Shown piece by piece: positions 48,601 through 57,586 of a DNA stretch of 64,000 bases. Below the pieces are notes generated by a model. It was not told the origin of the DNA, did not search any database, and was given only the letters and a program-made list of their open reading frames with translations. A program made the position numbers and the translations under genes. The first letter of the stretch is position 1, and each line of letters begins with the position of its first letter. The stretch spans positions 9,161,410 to 9,225,409 of the forward strand of contig NC_089724.1 of the NCBI RefSeq assembly GCF_035083965.1, given 5' to 3'. This DNA comes from Branchiostoma lanceolatum. Its lineage: Eukaryota; Chordata; Leptocardii; Amphioxiformes; Branchiostomatidae.

Positions 48601-51600
48601 TTTGGGCAGACAAATCTCCTAGGAGATTAAGAAAAAAGCACCAGTTTAAAGTATTCATTCTTAGACCTCCTTTCCACTAGCCGGCGACCGTACTCTCCAA
48701 GCAGAGGTTAGGCTCCGGATGTTCTTTTTATATCTTCTTGGGCGTTTTTATCGGGCTGCCTGTTTTGTCAGGTTTTCGTTTTTTCCGTTAGCCATACAAA
48801 ACAAGAAAACATGACAGAATAGAAGGCCCGACAAAAATGCCTAAAAAGAACGTCAAAACCCAGTCAGAGCCTAAGCTCTGCTTGGAGAGTAGTTATAGAG
48901 CGACCGTACAGTGACCAAAATTAGATTTGTATGAGCCTTGATTTTATAATTAGAATAAGATGCAAAAAGTACGATTTTTAAAAAGGACAACAAAACACAC
49001 AAGAAAACGTGAAAATCTGTAAATGCAGAAATGTGGCTTTATGTTTGCGTTTTTCGCGGTTAACTCTTCAGCGCGAACTTAAAACCACCGCGAAATTTTT
49101 TGCCCACCTATGACTGTAGCGCTACTATTGTTTCAAATGTGAACATAACACCAGCGCGAACATCCCATTTTCTCCCTACCGCGAAATAAAAACCGAACGC
49201 GAACTTATATTTATGCATGTATAGTATTCGTTGGGCGACCTGTCAAGTCTGTGGTCGCTTAGTGGTCGCAGCCTCTGCTGAAGCGTGACGTGTAGGCCCC
49301 CATTCCACAGTTCTGTTCCCCAGCAAAAGACCATGGCCCCGATAAGTTGAAAAATTGCGAATCAGCTCCCTAAAAAATTATCGCCGGCGCCTTCCGGGAG
49401 GCCTGCAAAGAAGCCTGGAGCTTACCAGGGCACGTGAATCGGGCCTACTGTGTAAAACCGTTTCCCATTCACCTTCTCGTAAAACAGATTGGCGCTGGGC
49501 CGTTTGATTTACGGCAATTTAAACACCGTTCTCGTTCACTGATGGTTCCCCACAGCGGTTGCTCCAGCTGGTACTTCAGTAGCTTCTACCAGGCCCCGCG
49601 GATGGCTGCACAAATAGTAGAAATTGGCCAAATAGAGTGAATAGTATGCTAAAGGAGTCGGCTACGGAGGTAGAGACCATTTGCCATCTACGCAAAGTGT
49701 AACTTCTACAGCGGACTAACTTCTCTGGCATGTTATCCCTCTATTTTGCCAATTTGTACGATTTTATCAGCGCCCTGTGGAGCCTTGTAGAGGCTAGTAC
49801 TTCAGTGCGGTCAGCGACATGCTCACTACTTATGCAAGGTTGATAATTATCGGCGCGGACGTGGCGTAAATAGGGTAATTATAGGAGGTGGCTGTGTTCT
49901 AAATGCACGACATGATGTGACGCTGGGCAGCAAGGGGCGGCGTGTGGGCCCTGCTGGTGTTTTCAAGGGCAGTGGTTAGGGTGACTTGGTGGCGGCGGTG
50001 TCCTGTGACTCCAATCAAACCACCTGTTCGGTATACCGAACTTAAACTAAAACGTGAATTACTGTAAATGCAGATATGTTCGCTGTTGTTTTATGTTCGC
50101 GGTCTTTGCGGTGAACTCTTTACCGCGAACTTAAAACCACCGCGAACACTCCATTTTCTCCCTACCGCGAAATCAAATCCCCGCGAACATTTCTGCATTC
50201 ACAGTATATACTACTCTCCAAGCAGAGCTAGGGTTTGCAGCACAACAAAAACGATGACAAAGTAGAAGGCATGACAAAAACGCCTAAGAACACGTCAAAA
50301 ACCAGCCGAAACCCTAGCTCTGCTTGGAGAGTAAGTATATACCTCCTTGGCGGCTTTCTTAAGCTTCATGTTCCTATAAATCTGTTACTTCCCTTCACTG
50401 CTTTTTACCAGCACAGTGTTGCCCGTGATATAAGGTTGTCTACATGTAGCACGTTTGCGCATTTAAATCTACATATTGCATGTGGGATTTTAGATGTTTT
50501 ACGATGTACATAAAGTGAGAGCCTGGAATTCTGGTGTTACAAGTTTCACCTTTATCTACTTTTATTCTATCCCTTTTACTTTTTAAAATTTTATTCTGTC
50601 TTTTATGTTGCAACAATGGTACTCCTAGCTGGGCAATCATGTTTAAGATGATGTTCAATAATTAGTTCTCATCTGAAGTTGTCTCCACGTTCGCTTATAA
50701 CATGTAGTTATCATTGATTTTGTATTTCATCTTTCAATACAAGGGTACTCATAGTTAGTCAAGATGCAGTTTTAATCTCAAACGTTGTCACTATGTGTGC
50801 GTAATTATTATAGATTATGCCTTAACGCGTCGGCCCAGTCAAACAGCAGACGTGTGTGTGTTTGCGGGCACAATGTGCGTGAGATACGGCCTGTCGGCGA
50901 CTCCGCGGGGCACAAAGGCGGGAGGCTGGGGTCGCTACCGGCTGCCCGTTCCCAGCCATTGTGAACCACGGACCCGTACAAAATCAGCTTTACCCCGGTC
51001 TGGACCAAAACCCTTTCTCGTTTCCCGCGTGCATCCTGAAAGCGCTTCAGTCTGCCGCGGATAGAAACAGGAATCATATTTCGACTGAGACATTAGTACC
51101 AATACGCGGTAGGGATGAAGCGAGAATGATGATGGGGCTAGGGTTGGTAGGAATGGTGGGAAAATGAAATATGAAATAAAATCCGACGTGTTTGGGGGAA
51201 TGACGAAATGAAATAAGCTAGGGAAAAGAACAGGGAAAAGAACAAAAAGATAAATAAATGATAAAGAACAAAATCAGAACATTGGCATACCAAATGCAAA
51301 CATTTGACAAATTCCGCTACAGTCCATCCTTCAGAGTACGAATACGACTTTAAGTTTTTTTATAAGACTTGTCCGCACCCAAGTTGAGTTTGTTACAACA
51401 GTATCCCACTGCGAGGCAAATTGTCGAGCCATATGTTCAAAATATTGCAACAATACTATCCCTAACCTTGTTTCATACTATTTTTTTGGATGGAAATATC
51501 TGTTAAAGTCGCTGACGCAATAATTCTCTCGTTTCATATGTTGAGGTGTTTTGAGACTATCTCTAGGTTTTGTAGTGTTTTTACGACATGATTTTTAAAG

Positions 51601-52207
51601 CGAATACAAGAGCTAATAAAAATCCAGAACTGCATAAAAAAATCAGTTTTTAGTGAAGATGTCAGTCTTATCTTTGAATGTTGTTGAATCCTATCAACGC
51701 TAGTAAAACAAGTTATGTCGTCTTCTATGAGCATATTGTTGACTAGTTTCCGGGCACGCAGTTTCAGCCTACTTAGAATTTCAAATACATGACTGTAACT
51801 CTTTGTAATGTGTGTGGGGCCCGCCATTGTTGACCCTTGTTTCCCTGAGAACGAAATCCCCAATCCTCTCCCCACAAAAGTCTTCCTGTTGCTTGTATCA
51901 AACAGTTATGAGAAAGAGTAGTATGTGATTACTGTGGGATTGTTCAACAGCTAGGTAACATGAGAGGAATGTAACATACTCAAGGCTAGGGCCGCCTTCC
52001 GAGACGGGGAACAGAAAACGCTCGTTCTGTATAGCTCTACATGGGAACATCGCTTGTGCGAAACAAAAGAAAGTCGGACAAGTCTACTGATGATGCATGA
52101 AAGGATGGCCTAGAATCCATACACTGATTCTAACAAACAGAGAAATAACACAGTCACTCACGTAACAACAGCCCACACAGCAACGCCAGCACAAGGATCC
52201 GCCTCAT
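38187..52207 (-). CDS. Ly6/uPAR-domain GPI-anchored protein, copy 1 (171 aa)
   Basis: Small cell-surface protein of the three-finger LU family. Proposed coding exons: 52207-52162 (signal peptide RRILVLALLCGLLL, 46 nt), 39709-39591 and 38537-38187. Phases are 1 and 0, and the total is 516 nt. The domain opens with LRCWEC and closes with YCCAFDMCND, the family's CCxxDxCN end. Exon 2 carries five cysteines and exon 3 seven. After it come a Thr-rich linker and a hydrophobic C-terminus (LIVACCCILLMTPW) suited to GPI attachment. Exons 2 and 3 are secure. The first exon is the weak link: it is 12.4 kb away and was chosen because its length, phase and sequence type match exon 1 of the paralogue at 57.5 kb. 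The GPCR gene would then be nested in intron 1. The partner and function are unknown. Confidence 0.7.
39368..39487 (+). mobile_element. SINE body fragment
   Basis: The segment GTTAAACACACACCACGACC with AGTGGACTAGCCCCCTGCTG and GGAGATGGGCGCCGCCCTA matches, in reverse orientation, the body of the SINE at 17,381-17,662. The tRNA-like head is absent. It lies in the second intron of Ly6 copy 1. Confidence 0.65.
40832..41044 (+). other. Orphan 70-codon ORF, possibly an exon relic
   Basis: The translation is compositionally protein-like, with a Lys/Glu-rich helical stretch (ESERERLISESNFAKIKENI) that could form a coiled coil. No splice partner, start context or recognisable domain could be established, and a poly-repeat region follows at 41.1 kb. 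It may be a decayed exon carried by a repeat. I do not claim a function. Confidence 0.2.
41080..42115. repeat. Divergent tandem repeat rich in octamer motifs
   Basis: Units of roughly 250 bp share TCATTAATTATGCAAATTAG, CTAATTTGCATAATAA, CCTCAGTTACATATGTCACA and AAGCTATCTACATACCAA. The later part (41,860-42,110) has degenerate copies with AGCCGCCAGGGGGCCCAAA. Exact ATGCAAAT or ATTTGCAT octamers occur at 41214, 41341, 41470, 41487, 41598, 41726 and 41743. No ORF is present. Confidence 0.75.
42421..42621. repeat. (CA)n microsatellite, about 200 bp, compound
   Basis: A long AC dinucleotide run (about 42,449-42,520) continues as imperfect AC tracts to 42,621, broken by ATACATACACATGAACATAC and TCAGTGACAC. 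The ORFs that cross it on both strands are artefacts of the repeat. Confidence 0.98.
43126..43182. repeat. 57-bp perfect palindrome (28-bp arms, 1-base centre)
   Basis: The left arm begins ACCGTTTTCAGGAAAGACTA and ends AATCGAG. The right arm, after a single G, is its exact reverse complement and ends CTGAAAACGGT. There is no mismatch across 28 pairs. Confidence 0.95.
43500..44690. repeat. Three tandem copies of a unit of about 415 bp
   Basis: Copies begin near 43,503, 43,915 and 44,335. Each runs through GGGTAACAGAA (or a variant), GTCTGACATATTTCCTTTTC, TAGGAGTTAATCCGTCAGT, AAGGAATTAGCTACC, GCATGTCCGCCACTTAT and GGTGATGTTTCCTGG. Copies are roughly 75-80 percent alike by eye. A hairpin of 18-bp arms (43,876-43,914) sits between copies one and two. 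No conserved ORF is shared by the copies. Confidence 0.8.
45480..46655 (-). CDS. Rhodopsin-family GPCR of the MECA (lysophospholipid/cannabinoid-like) group
   Basis: Seven-transmembrane plasma-membrane receptor of 391 aa with a single coding exon. The start is the ATG at 46,655 in ACCATGG, followed by an N-terminus with NTS, NST and NRT glycosylation sites. The frame also runs upstream to 46,760, but that looks like 5' UTR. Class A marks: N1.50 in ANLPVL, D105 in NMAGVD, DRY at 152-154, SWTP at 285-288 and NPVVY at 330-334, then FRLPQLRTAF in helix 8 and two cysteines suited to palmitoylation. The extracellular end of TM3 lacks the usual cysteine, while loop 2 carries its own pair (C196, C205 in GWTCDTNSLSDMC). 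Both features are typical of S1P, LPA, cannabinoid and melanocortin receptors. The ligand is unknown. The gene lies inside the proposed first intron of Ly6 copy 1, on the same strand. Confidence 0.9.
   Translation of the reverse strand: MALNTSNSTSTEVWLEDGGLGETGGGGGTPSHLQCYILLGENRTDLDVEACHAANSAAQGSTTSAAIVFGLAIILANLPVLLGIARKRSLHKPMYYLIANMAGVDAMAGVMCLVVPAVRGAGGGEGTYLILYTTFFFSVLLSLTGLMLLTLDRYVSIYHGLFHQTNITGKHVAGAVFTTWVLSALVSYSPLLGWTCDTNSLSDMCIDSLDLNYFICLVVIILAGMVFVVVINVRIYVTLKRRLVAVGANMHAHLLGGVHMSAQQVKAAKKKATTVCFLACACIISWTPYVIAMVQLLDGLYMRSVEERLAYKPTVFGVAVVFLGIFPVLNPVVYAFRLPQLRTAFKKMFQDCHRWVWIRRCGRAANNQVAPLGNVVVNVHTTDTLPSVDVH
46809..47049. mobile_element. Foldback MITE, CCTGTCACACTTGTGCGTAT family, copy A
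   Basis: The ends CCCCTGTCACACTTGTGCGT and ACGCACAAGTGTGACAGGG are inverted repeats. The inner TGAGTTGCGTATTAACATG pairs with TTACTGCGGAACTCA. It lies about 155 bp upstream of the GPCR start codon, so it falls in the promoter or 5' UTR region of that gene. Confidence 0.85.
47069..47312. mobile_element. Foldback MITE, CCTGTCACACTTGTGCGTAT family, copy B
   Basis: A second full copy in the same arrangement starts 20 bp after copy A. The left end is more diverged (GGCCCTATAACACGTGTGCG) and the right end intact (CACAAGTGTGACAGGGCCCT). Confidence 0.85.
47702..47821. mobile_element. Foldback MITE, CTCCAAGCAGATCTATCGAT family
   Basis: The inverted ends are CTCCAAGCAGATCTATCGAT and CGATAGATCTGCTTGGAG. 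Inner pairs are GGCAGTATTAAAAGG and a degenerate TTTTGATGCTACC. The same family occurs in EIF3M intron 8 at 23,451. Confidence 0.8.
48143..48400 (+). mobile_element. tRNA-derived SINE
   Basis: The head carries a B box GGGTTCGAAACC (48,197-48,208) and a degenerate A box GTGTGGCACAAACGGTGATT upstream of it. The body holds GTGCCCTTGGGCAAGGCACT, a segment common in animal SINE cores, and ends near ATCTCGGTATGAGTGGATC. It is a retroposon and not a working tRNA gene. Confidence 0.75.
48691..48892. mobile_element. Foldback element, ACTCTCCAAGCAGAG family
   Basis: TACTCTCCAAGCAGAGGTTA at the left pairs with CTCTGCTTGGAGAGTA at the right. Inner arms with GGCCCGACAAAAATGCC and GGCGTTTTTATCGGGC continue the fold. 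It is related to the element at 50,212. Confidence 0.8.
49017..49232. mobile_element. Degenerate MITE, ACTGTAAATGCAGAAATGTT family
   Basis: It shares GTAAATGCAGAAATGTGGC, GCGAACTTAAAACCACCGCG and CATTTTCTCCCTACCGCGAA with the copies at 21,953 and 50,060. The right terminal repeat is diverged. Confidence 0.65.
50060..50208. mobile_element. MITE, ACTGTAAATGCAGAAATGTT family
   Basis: ACTGTAAATGCAGATATGTT at the left and AACATTTCTGCATTCACAGT at the right form the terminal inverted repeat. It is followed at once by the foldback element at 50,212. Confidence 0.75.
50212..50333. mobile_element. Foldback element, ACTCTCCAAGCAGAGCTAGG family
   Basis: TACTCTCCAAGCAGAGCTAG pairs exactly with CTAGCTCTGCTTGGAGAGTA. 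The loop holds CGATGACAAAGTAGAAGGC, also seen in the 48,691 element. Confidence 0.85.
51534..51827 (-). CDS. Hypothetical 97-codon ORF in the Ly6 copy 1 intron
   Basis: An ATG at about 51,827 in a favourable context (AACAATGGCGG) opens a frame starting MAGPTHITKSYSHVFEIL. The product is basic, has no signal peptide, and has one hydrophobic stretch (FFMQFWIFISSCI). No domain is recognised and no splice partners are evident. It could be a chance ORF or a first exon whose continuation I missed. Confidence 0.2.
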   Translation of the reverse strand: MAGPTHITKSYSHVFEILSRLKLRARKLVNNMLIEDDITCFTSVDRIQQHSKIRLTSSLKTDFFMQFWIFISSCIRFKNHVVKTLQNLEIVSKHLNI

Positions 52208-53177
52208 ATTTTGGGACACTTTTCGGTAGTTTGTTTTGCAAGATGAAAATCACATGGATGACCCCGTGTGAGGATGTACGTCCTGACGTCTCACGGAAAG
52301 TTTTCTTGGTTTTTGGAACGTCTCGGACTTTATGTAGAGGTTGGGCGTGGCGAAGCTAGACTGCAGCTGGGAAGGCTGGACCAAGAAGTTGAAATTGAGT
52401 GAGACGCGGTGACGTCACGTGAAATCTCGCGAGACTTGGTCAATTGTTTAACTGTAACAAAGGTCGTGTTGTCACATGGTTATACTGAACAAGCCCTGCC
52501 GGGGACATGTAGTAGATATCAATCTAAACGGAAGTATCCAGAGATGTCTAGGCGATACAGCCAACACTAGAGGATATCATGACAGGAAGATTGAATATAG
52601 CACGACGCGGCGAGTACTGGCCCCTTAATACTGCCCTCTCAATTTGCTGAAACCTCAACGGAGGAAAATACAGGCTGAAACAGAGTTCTTTTCTTTTCTA
52701 AACCTCCCCGAATCTCAGACTTGAATCACCTTTTATTTTGAAAACGCATGTACCAGAGGTGATCACGGAATTCTGCCACGGCGCTGGAAAAGTTAAAACA
52801 GAGATGAGAAACATGAAATGCGCAGCCACGCAAGTATAGAAAAGACAGTTGTATAATCATGGTATAAATAAAGGTTTTGGATTTATCAAATCAGTTCCAA
52901 TTTGAGATGGATTAAGCTTGAAGCCATCTTTATTTTGGTCAAATTTATTTGATAAAGCCTCGCTCTTTGAAGATTCTATATGCCTTAATCCAAATGTGAA
53001 CAAAAATAAGCACAATCGTGATTCATTCATGATGATATATCGTCAGCATTGGTTCACGTATCACAAATATCCTATATCGCTATATGCCAGCGTACGCCAT
53101 TCAAATTACCGACTTTGTTCTATCCGAATGTATAATGCACTTCTCTTCTGGAGTTCAAAGCATCAACGTCCATGATC

Positions 53178-55230
53178 AATCAATGGCCATGATGAAATAA
53201 GTGCGAAAGTCCTGAAGTTATCTTTGCCCTATATTATTGACCCTCTCACACATATTCTTTCCCTCTCCTTGCAAAATGGAGTTGTTCCTCAATCTCTTAA
53301 AGTCGCAAAATTCACTCCCATCTTTAAAAGTAGTGACCCGCTCAATGTTAACAACTATCGACCCATATCTGTCCTGCCCTGTATATCTAAAGTCCTCGAA
53401 AGACTAGTATATAACCGTCTCCTGAAACACTTAGATCAAAATAATATCTTGTACAAACACCAATATGGCTTCAGAAAAGGCCATTCCACCTCTATGGCAC
53501 TAGCTCAATTAATGGCCAAAATTTCCTCAGCTATAAACAACAAAGAGTACACCATAGGGATTTTTCTCGATTTATCTAAGGCATTTGATACGGTAAATCA
53601 CTCTATTCTACTTAGCAAGCTAAAAAGGTACGGCATGAATGACTCTGTAATGAAATGGTTTTCCTCTTATCTTTCCGACAGACAACAATACGTAACTCTC
53701 AGTAATACTAAATCAGCACTCAAAAAGGTAAAATGTGGAGTACCACAAGGATCGATTCTGGGTCCCCTACTATTTCTAATTTATATCAATGATGTTGCAG
53801 TAGCCTCCTCAACTATTTTCTTCATCTTATTTGCCGACGACTCAAATCTTTTCCTATCGCACTCGAACTTTAAGACTTTAGTTAAACTAGCCAATCAATA
53901 ATCAGAAAAAGTTGTTACCTGGTTTGAGGACAACAAGTTATCAGTCAATGCTAAAAAAAACTATTTCTTAATCTTCTGCAATAAGAATAAAATCTACAAT
54001 AGAAATGACGCAAACATATTTTTTAAAAATCTGCCACTTTCCCAAGATAGCCAAGCCAAATTCTTAGGCATAATAATAGATGACAGATTGACTTGGAAAC
54101 CCCATATAGACATGTTAAGTAAAAAAATATCTAAAACTGTTGGAATTACAGGGAAAGTCAAACATCTTCTTCATCAACAAACCATTATTACCATATATAA
54201 TAGCCTAATATACCCAAATCTGATCTATGGAAATATTGTCTGGGGATGCACTTACAAAACAACACTGCAGCCCCTAATACTACTTAAAAAACGATTTGTA
54301 CGTATGGCCGCCGGTTCCAGCTTTTATGCCCATTCCCTTCCTCTATTTATGAAGCTTAAGATTTTAAACATTATCGATATAAATAGACTTCAACTCAATA
54401 TTTTTACATTCAAATTTCTCAGTAATTCTCTACCAGATACGTTTGATAGCTTCCTAGTTATGAATTCCCAATATCACGCTCACCAAACTCGACAGAGAGA
54501 CCAACTGCATATCCCCCTAGTTCGAACAAGCCTAGCCCAAAATAGTGTAAAATACAAATGTGTGCTAAATTGGAACAACCTCCCTCTACACCTGAAAAGT
54601 ATTACATCCCTAAAAAGCTTCAAACGAAATCTCAAAAACCACCTACTTTCATGCCCCAGCCCTCTAAGTTGAATTTCATTTTTCTTTTTCACCTTACACT
54701 TATTTGCTATGTTTTGTTGATTGCGATAGACTTTGTGTTTAGCTAAATTATTTCAGTATTGAGTTATGCTATGATCTGATATCTAATTCTTATTTTTGTA
54801 TGCAATCAATTATTATATTGTCATCATTTGTTACTATTATTATCGTATGATTTGATATGATATTGTTATCACTTATTACTACAGTTATGTTATAGATTAT
54901 TACATTATTGTTATTTTGCTAACTGCGATGGACTCTGTAATCTCCATCATTTCGTTATCGAAATATGCTATGATTTGATATATAATTTTTTTATATACAA
55001 CCAATTACTATTCTGTTAGTATTTTGTTAGTATTATTATTGTCTGATTTGTTATTGTTATTATTTACTACTATAATTATATTATGAATTGTTAGATTTAT
55101 GTTATTTTTGTTAATTTAGATGGGGGAAGACCTTGTATAAGCCACTATGGCTTTTTTTCTTCCCCCAGCACATGTTTTTGTTTTGTTCTATTATGTAAAA
55201 TTGATTTTAATATGTGCGAATAAACCAAAC
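53178..55230 (+). mobile_element. 5'-truncated LINE with a near-intact RT region and one nonsense codon
   Basis: Homology starts abruptly at about 53,178. One reading frame (phase of 53,224) then runs to the stop near 54,672, interrupted only by TAA at 53,899-53,901. RT motifs in order: VAKFTPIFKS, NNYRPISVLPCISKVLE, YGFRKGHSTSMALAQ, IFLDLSKAFDTVNH, CGVPQGSILGPLLFLIYIND and the catalytic FADD (53,830-53,841). After the stop the frame continues with AKFLGIIIDDRLTWKPHI and the thumb region. The 3' UTR is very AT-rich and ends in a stem-loop (55,121-55,167) and AATAAACCAAACC. No endonuclease domain remains. It separates the two Ly6 genes. Confidence 0.95.
55121..55167 (+). other. Stem-loop near the 3' end of the LINE
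   Basis: TGGGGGAAGA (55,121-55,130) pairs exactly with TCTTCCCCCA (55,158-55,167). A second stem inside it is AAGCC/GGCTT with loop ACTAT. Many LINE reverse transcriptases bind a 3' stem-loop of their own RNA. The position about 60 bases before the 3' terminus fits such a role, which is inferred. Confidence 0.6.
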
Positions 55231-55292
55231 CAACGTGACGTAGACTTCTTGGATGTGGTAGCTAGCACACCTTGTGCGAAAACAACATACAT

Positions 55293-55298
55293 TTTATT
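55293..55298 (-). terminator. Poly(A) signal of Ly6 copy 2
   Basis: A canonical AATAAA on the minus strand lies 77 bases past the stop codon at 55,375 and before the LINE 3' end, so it is the likely 3' processing signal of this gene. Confidence 0.6.
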
Positions 55299-55374
55299 TC
55301 TAGTCTGTTTAGGAGCCGTTGATTGAACTGTAAACTAAATATTCTCATCGTGTGGTTTAGACAAAAGTTTCGTG

Positions 55375-57586
55375 TCACGGTTTCGTGATGAATAGGACAA
55401 CAAGTGGAAGCGAAAACGACAAGACTCCGCCAAATATGCTGCTGGTCCCTCCTCCGGTGACCGTCACTCCAGAGGGTGTAAGACTGGTCGTTGTACCAGC
55501 CAAATCGCCACCAATCAGGTTTTGAGTTGGTGATGACGTTGTCGGGCTCGCCTCATCTGTGATTGGTCGTGTGAGATGGTCGTTGCAGACGTCGGTGTTA
55601 CAGCAGTAGAGTTGTCTGTTGACCGAGCAGGACCCGAGCACTCCCCAACATGGGTTCGGCGCCGAGCAGTTCTCTGGGGTGGCGCATGCGCGGGAGATCG
55701 TCAAGTTGCCGTTCAGGTCCAGTCTGACAGTCTGCAAACGCAACAATAGTATCTGTGAGATTTATATCTGTTAGTACTAAGTAGTATTGTTAAACCAAGT
55801 GTACATAGTCTGCAATCAAAAGCAAAAGTAATGACTATCTTCTTTTGATTTTAGGCCATGTTGATTTCATTAGATGGATGACATCCTCTGGGGAGCCCAA
55901 AACTGATGCGAGCGTGCGAATACAAAAAAAAGTTTGGCAAAACAAATGTTGCCTTCATTATGAAATCTACATGGCCAGGAAGGATGAACAAAACTAAACA
56001 CACAGAGTATAGTATACCAAAGTATAGGTTATTCTATTTTTGTTCTTTCTACGACATAAGTATCTGTTTTCCTAAATCCCTTTTTTTTCAATTTACAGCA
56101 TATTTTTTCTCATTTCGCAGCTGCCTTTTCCAATTCAACAGTATGGCCGAACTGGAAACGAACGAAAATTGATGCGCGCGCAGATGTCATCCATATAATC
56201 AAATCAACATGGCCTTAGAGAAATACAAAAATGACAGACAACGCAAACCCACCATGCACCTGCTATAACCCTCCTGACAGGCGGAGATCTCGGCGCCGTT
56301 CCACGGATCGCTGGCGCAGAGAGAGGTCTCGTCCGTACTGGTGCACTCCAGACAGTCCAGGGCATCTGTCAAACCTTCAAAGGCAAAATTTATGTGTTTT
56401 CGTTACATTTTCATAGACAAAATTGAACAAGCAAAGCAAACGTGCATTCGGGGGTGTTCCCAGAAATGTACGGAAAGATACAACATGGTGACGATGTTTG
56501 TTTGACATACAATTCTGACATATCTACTCTCAGGGCCTGGGCTGGTGGTAGCAGAATGGCTTTGGAATGATATATTATCAGAACACATGGAAATCTTTAT
56601 TGACACACAAAAGAACAGCGACTTTAGTGAGGAAACAAATGAATCAACCTATACATAAATGTTTATGAATAGATATGGCTAATTCAACATGTTGAGTCTA
56701 ACGTATCATTAGGTCTAGACATTCTTTGATATATTGACCTATTTGTACACATCAGCATAATGCTAGATGTCGACCTGCACTTGGCAGCGTGTCCGCTAGA
56801 GGCCTATGAGAGGGTTAACCACAAATAAAGGCGTTGACTTGACTTGATGACAAGAACCTGGGTAGGGGAGTTCATTCCAAGCCCTGCCAACGTTAACATT
56901 CCATTGTCTGTTGAACTTTAAACACCATCTCTGAGGAATGCTGGCAACCGCCAAATAAAGCAAGAGGAGGTTGGTGGGGAGGGGGGCCTTCGGAAGTTGC
57001 TTGGAGACCAAGTTCTTCAGGCGATTTGATATTTGAGTGCTTTGGCAAAATAAATAAAAAATTCACATTTATTCATTTCTCATAACTGTAACAAAATGCT
57101 GAAAGTCCGTTTCCTTATTTTTCTTAACAATGAGCCAAAATTGCAATCAAAGTCTTTTGTCTGTGACACAAAATTAAAAGGTGCCTAGTGAATACTGTAC
57201 AGCTTTGTTTATATGTTCGGCATCTTACACGAATCCAATAGTCCTAATTACACTGGAAAAAGTCTTCAACCGTTTCCTTATTTTCCCACCATGTTTCCGA
57301 TAGAAATACAACAACAATAAAATAAATCACTTGTCATCACAAAAAGATAGCATGTGAACCTAGTATAAAGCTTTCAGGAAACAACGCCTCTTCCCATTCC
57401 CCCTTAATTTAGGCATCTACATGTACAATGAGTGCGCAGACAATAAGTACAATTAAGAATAAAAAGAAGAAATTAAGAGTCCCGCTGGCATTTACAGCCA
57501 TGTAACATGAGAATGTATGATGTCAACAAGAAATACTCACCGGACATGGTAACCGTGAGAAGCATCACGACAGTGTAGGCGATCAT
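55375..57586 (-). CDS. Ly6/uPAR-domain GPI-anchored protein, copy 2 (171 aa)
   Basis: Three coding exons: 57586-57541 (signal peptide, 46 nt, phase 1), 56365-56253 (113 nt, phase 0) and 55731-55375. All splice sites are canonical and the total is 516 nt. The LU domain starts LDCLECTSTDETSLC and ends YCCNTDVCND, with five cysteines in exon 2 and seven in exon 3. A Thr/Ser/Gly-rich linker (PTTSSPTQNLIGGDLAGTTT) and a hydrophobic tail (VLSFSLPLVVLFITKP) follow, as expected for a GPI-anchored surface protein. Exon number, exon 1 length, cysteine split and total length equal those of copy 1, although the sequences are quite diverged. Ligand and role are unknown. Confidence 0.88.
55851..56217. mobile_element. 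Full-length GGCCATGTTGATTTGATT MITE (367 bp)
   Basis: The best-preserved copy of the family. The left end is GGCCATGTTGATTTCATTAG, then GGATGACATC. The right end is GATGTCATCCATATAATC, then AAATCAACATGGCCTTA. It lies in the second intron of Ly6 copy 2 with its right end 36 bp from exon 2. Confidence 0.85.

Noticed and set aside
52918-53175. 85-codon plus-strand ORF before the LINE
   Set aside because: It is in a different frame from the RT, matches no retroelement or cellular domain, and ends exactly where LINE homology starts.
56796-57011. 71-codon minus-strand ORF with RAWNELP, as in LINE C-termini
   Set aside because: The similarity is limited to a few residues and no other RT segment is present nearby. 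It is too weak to call.
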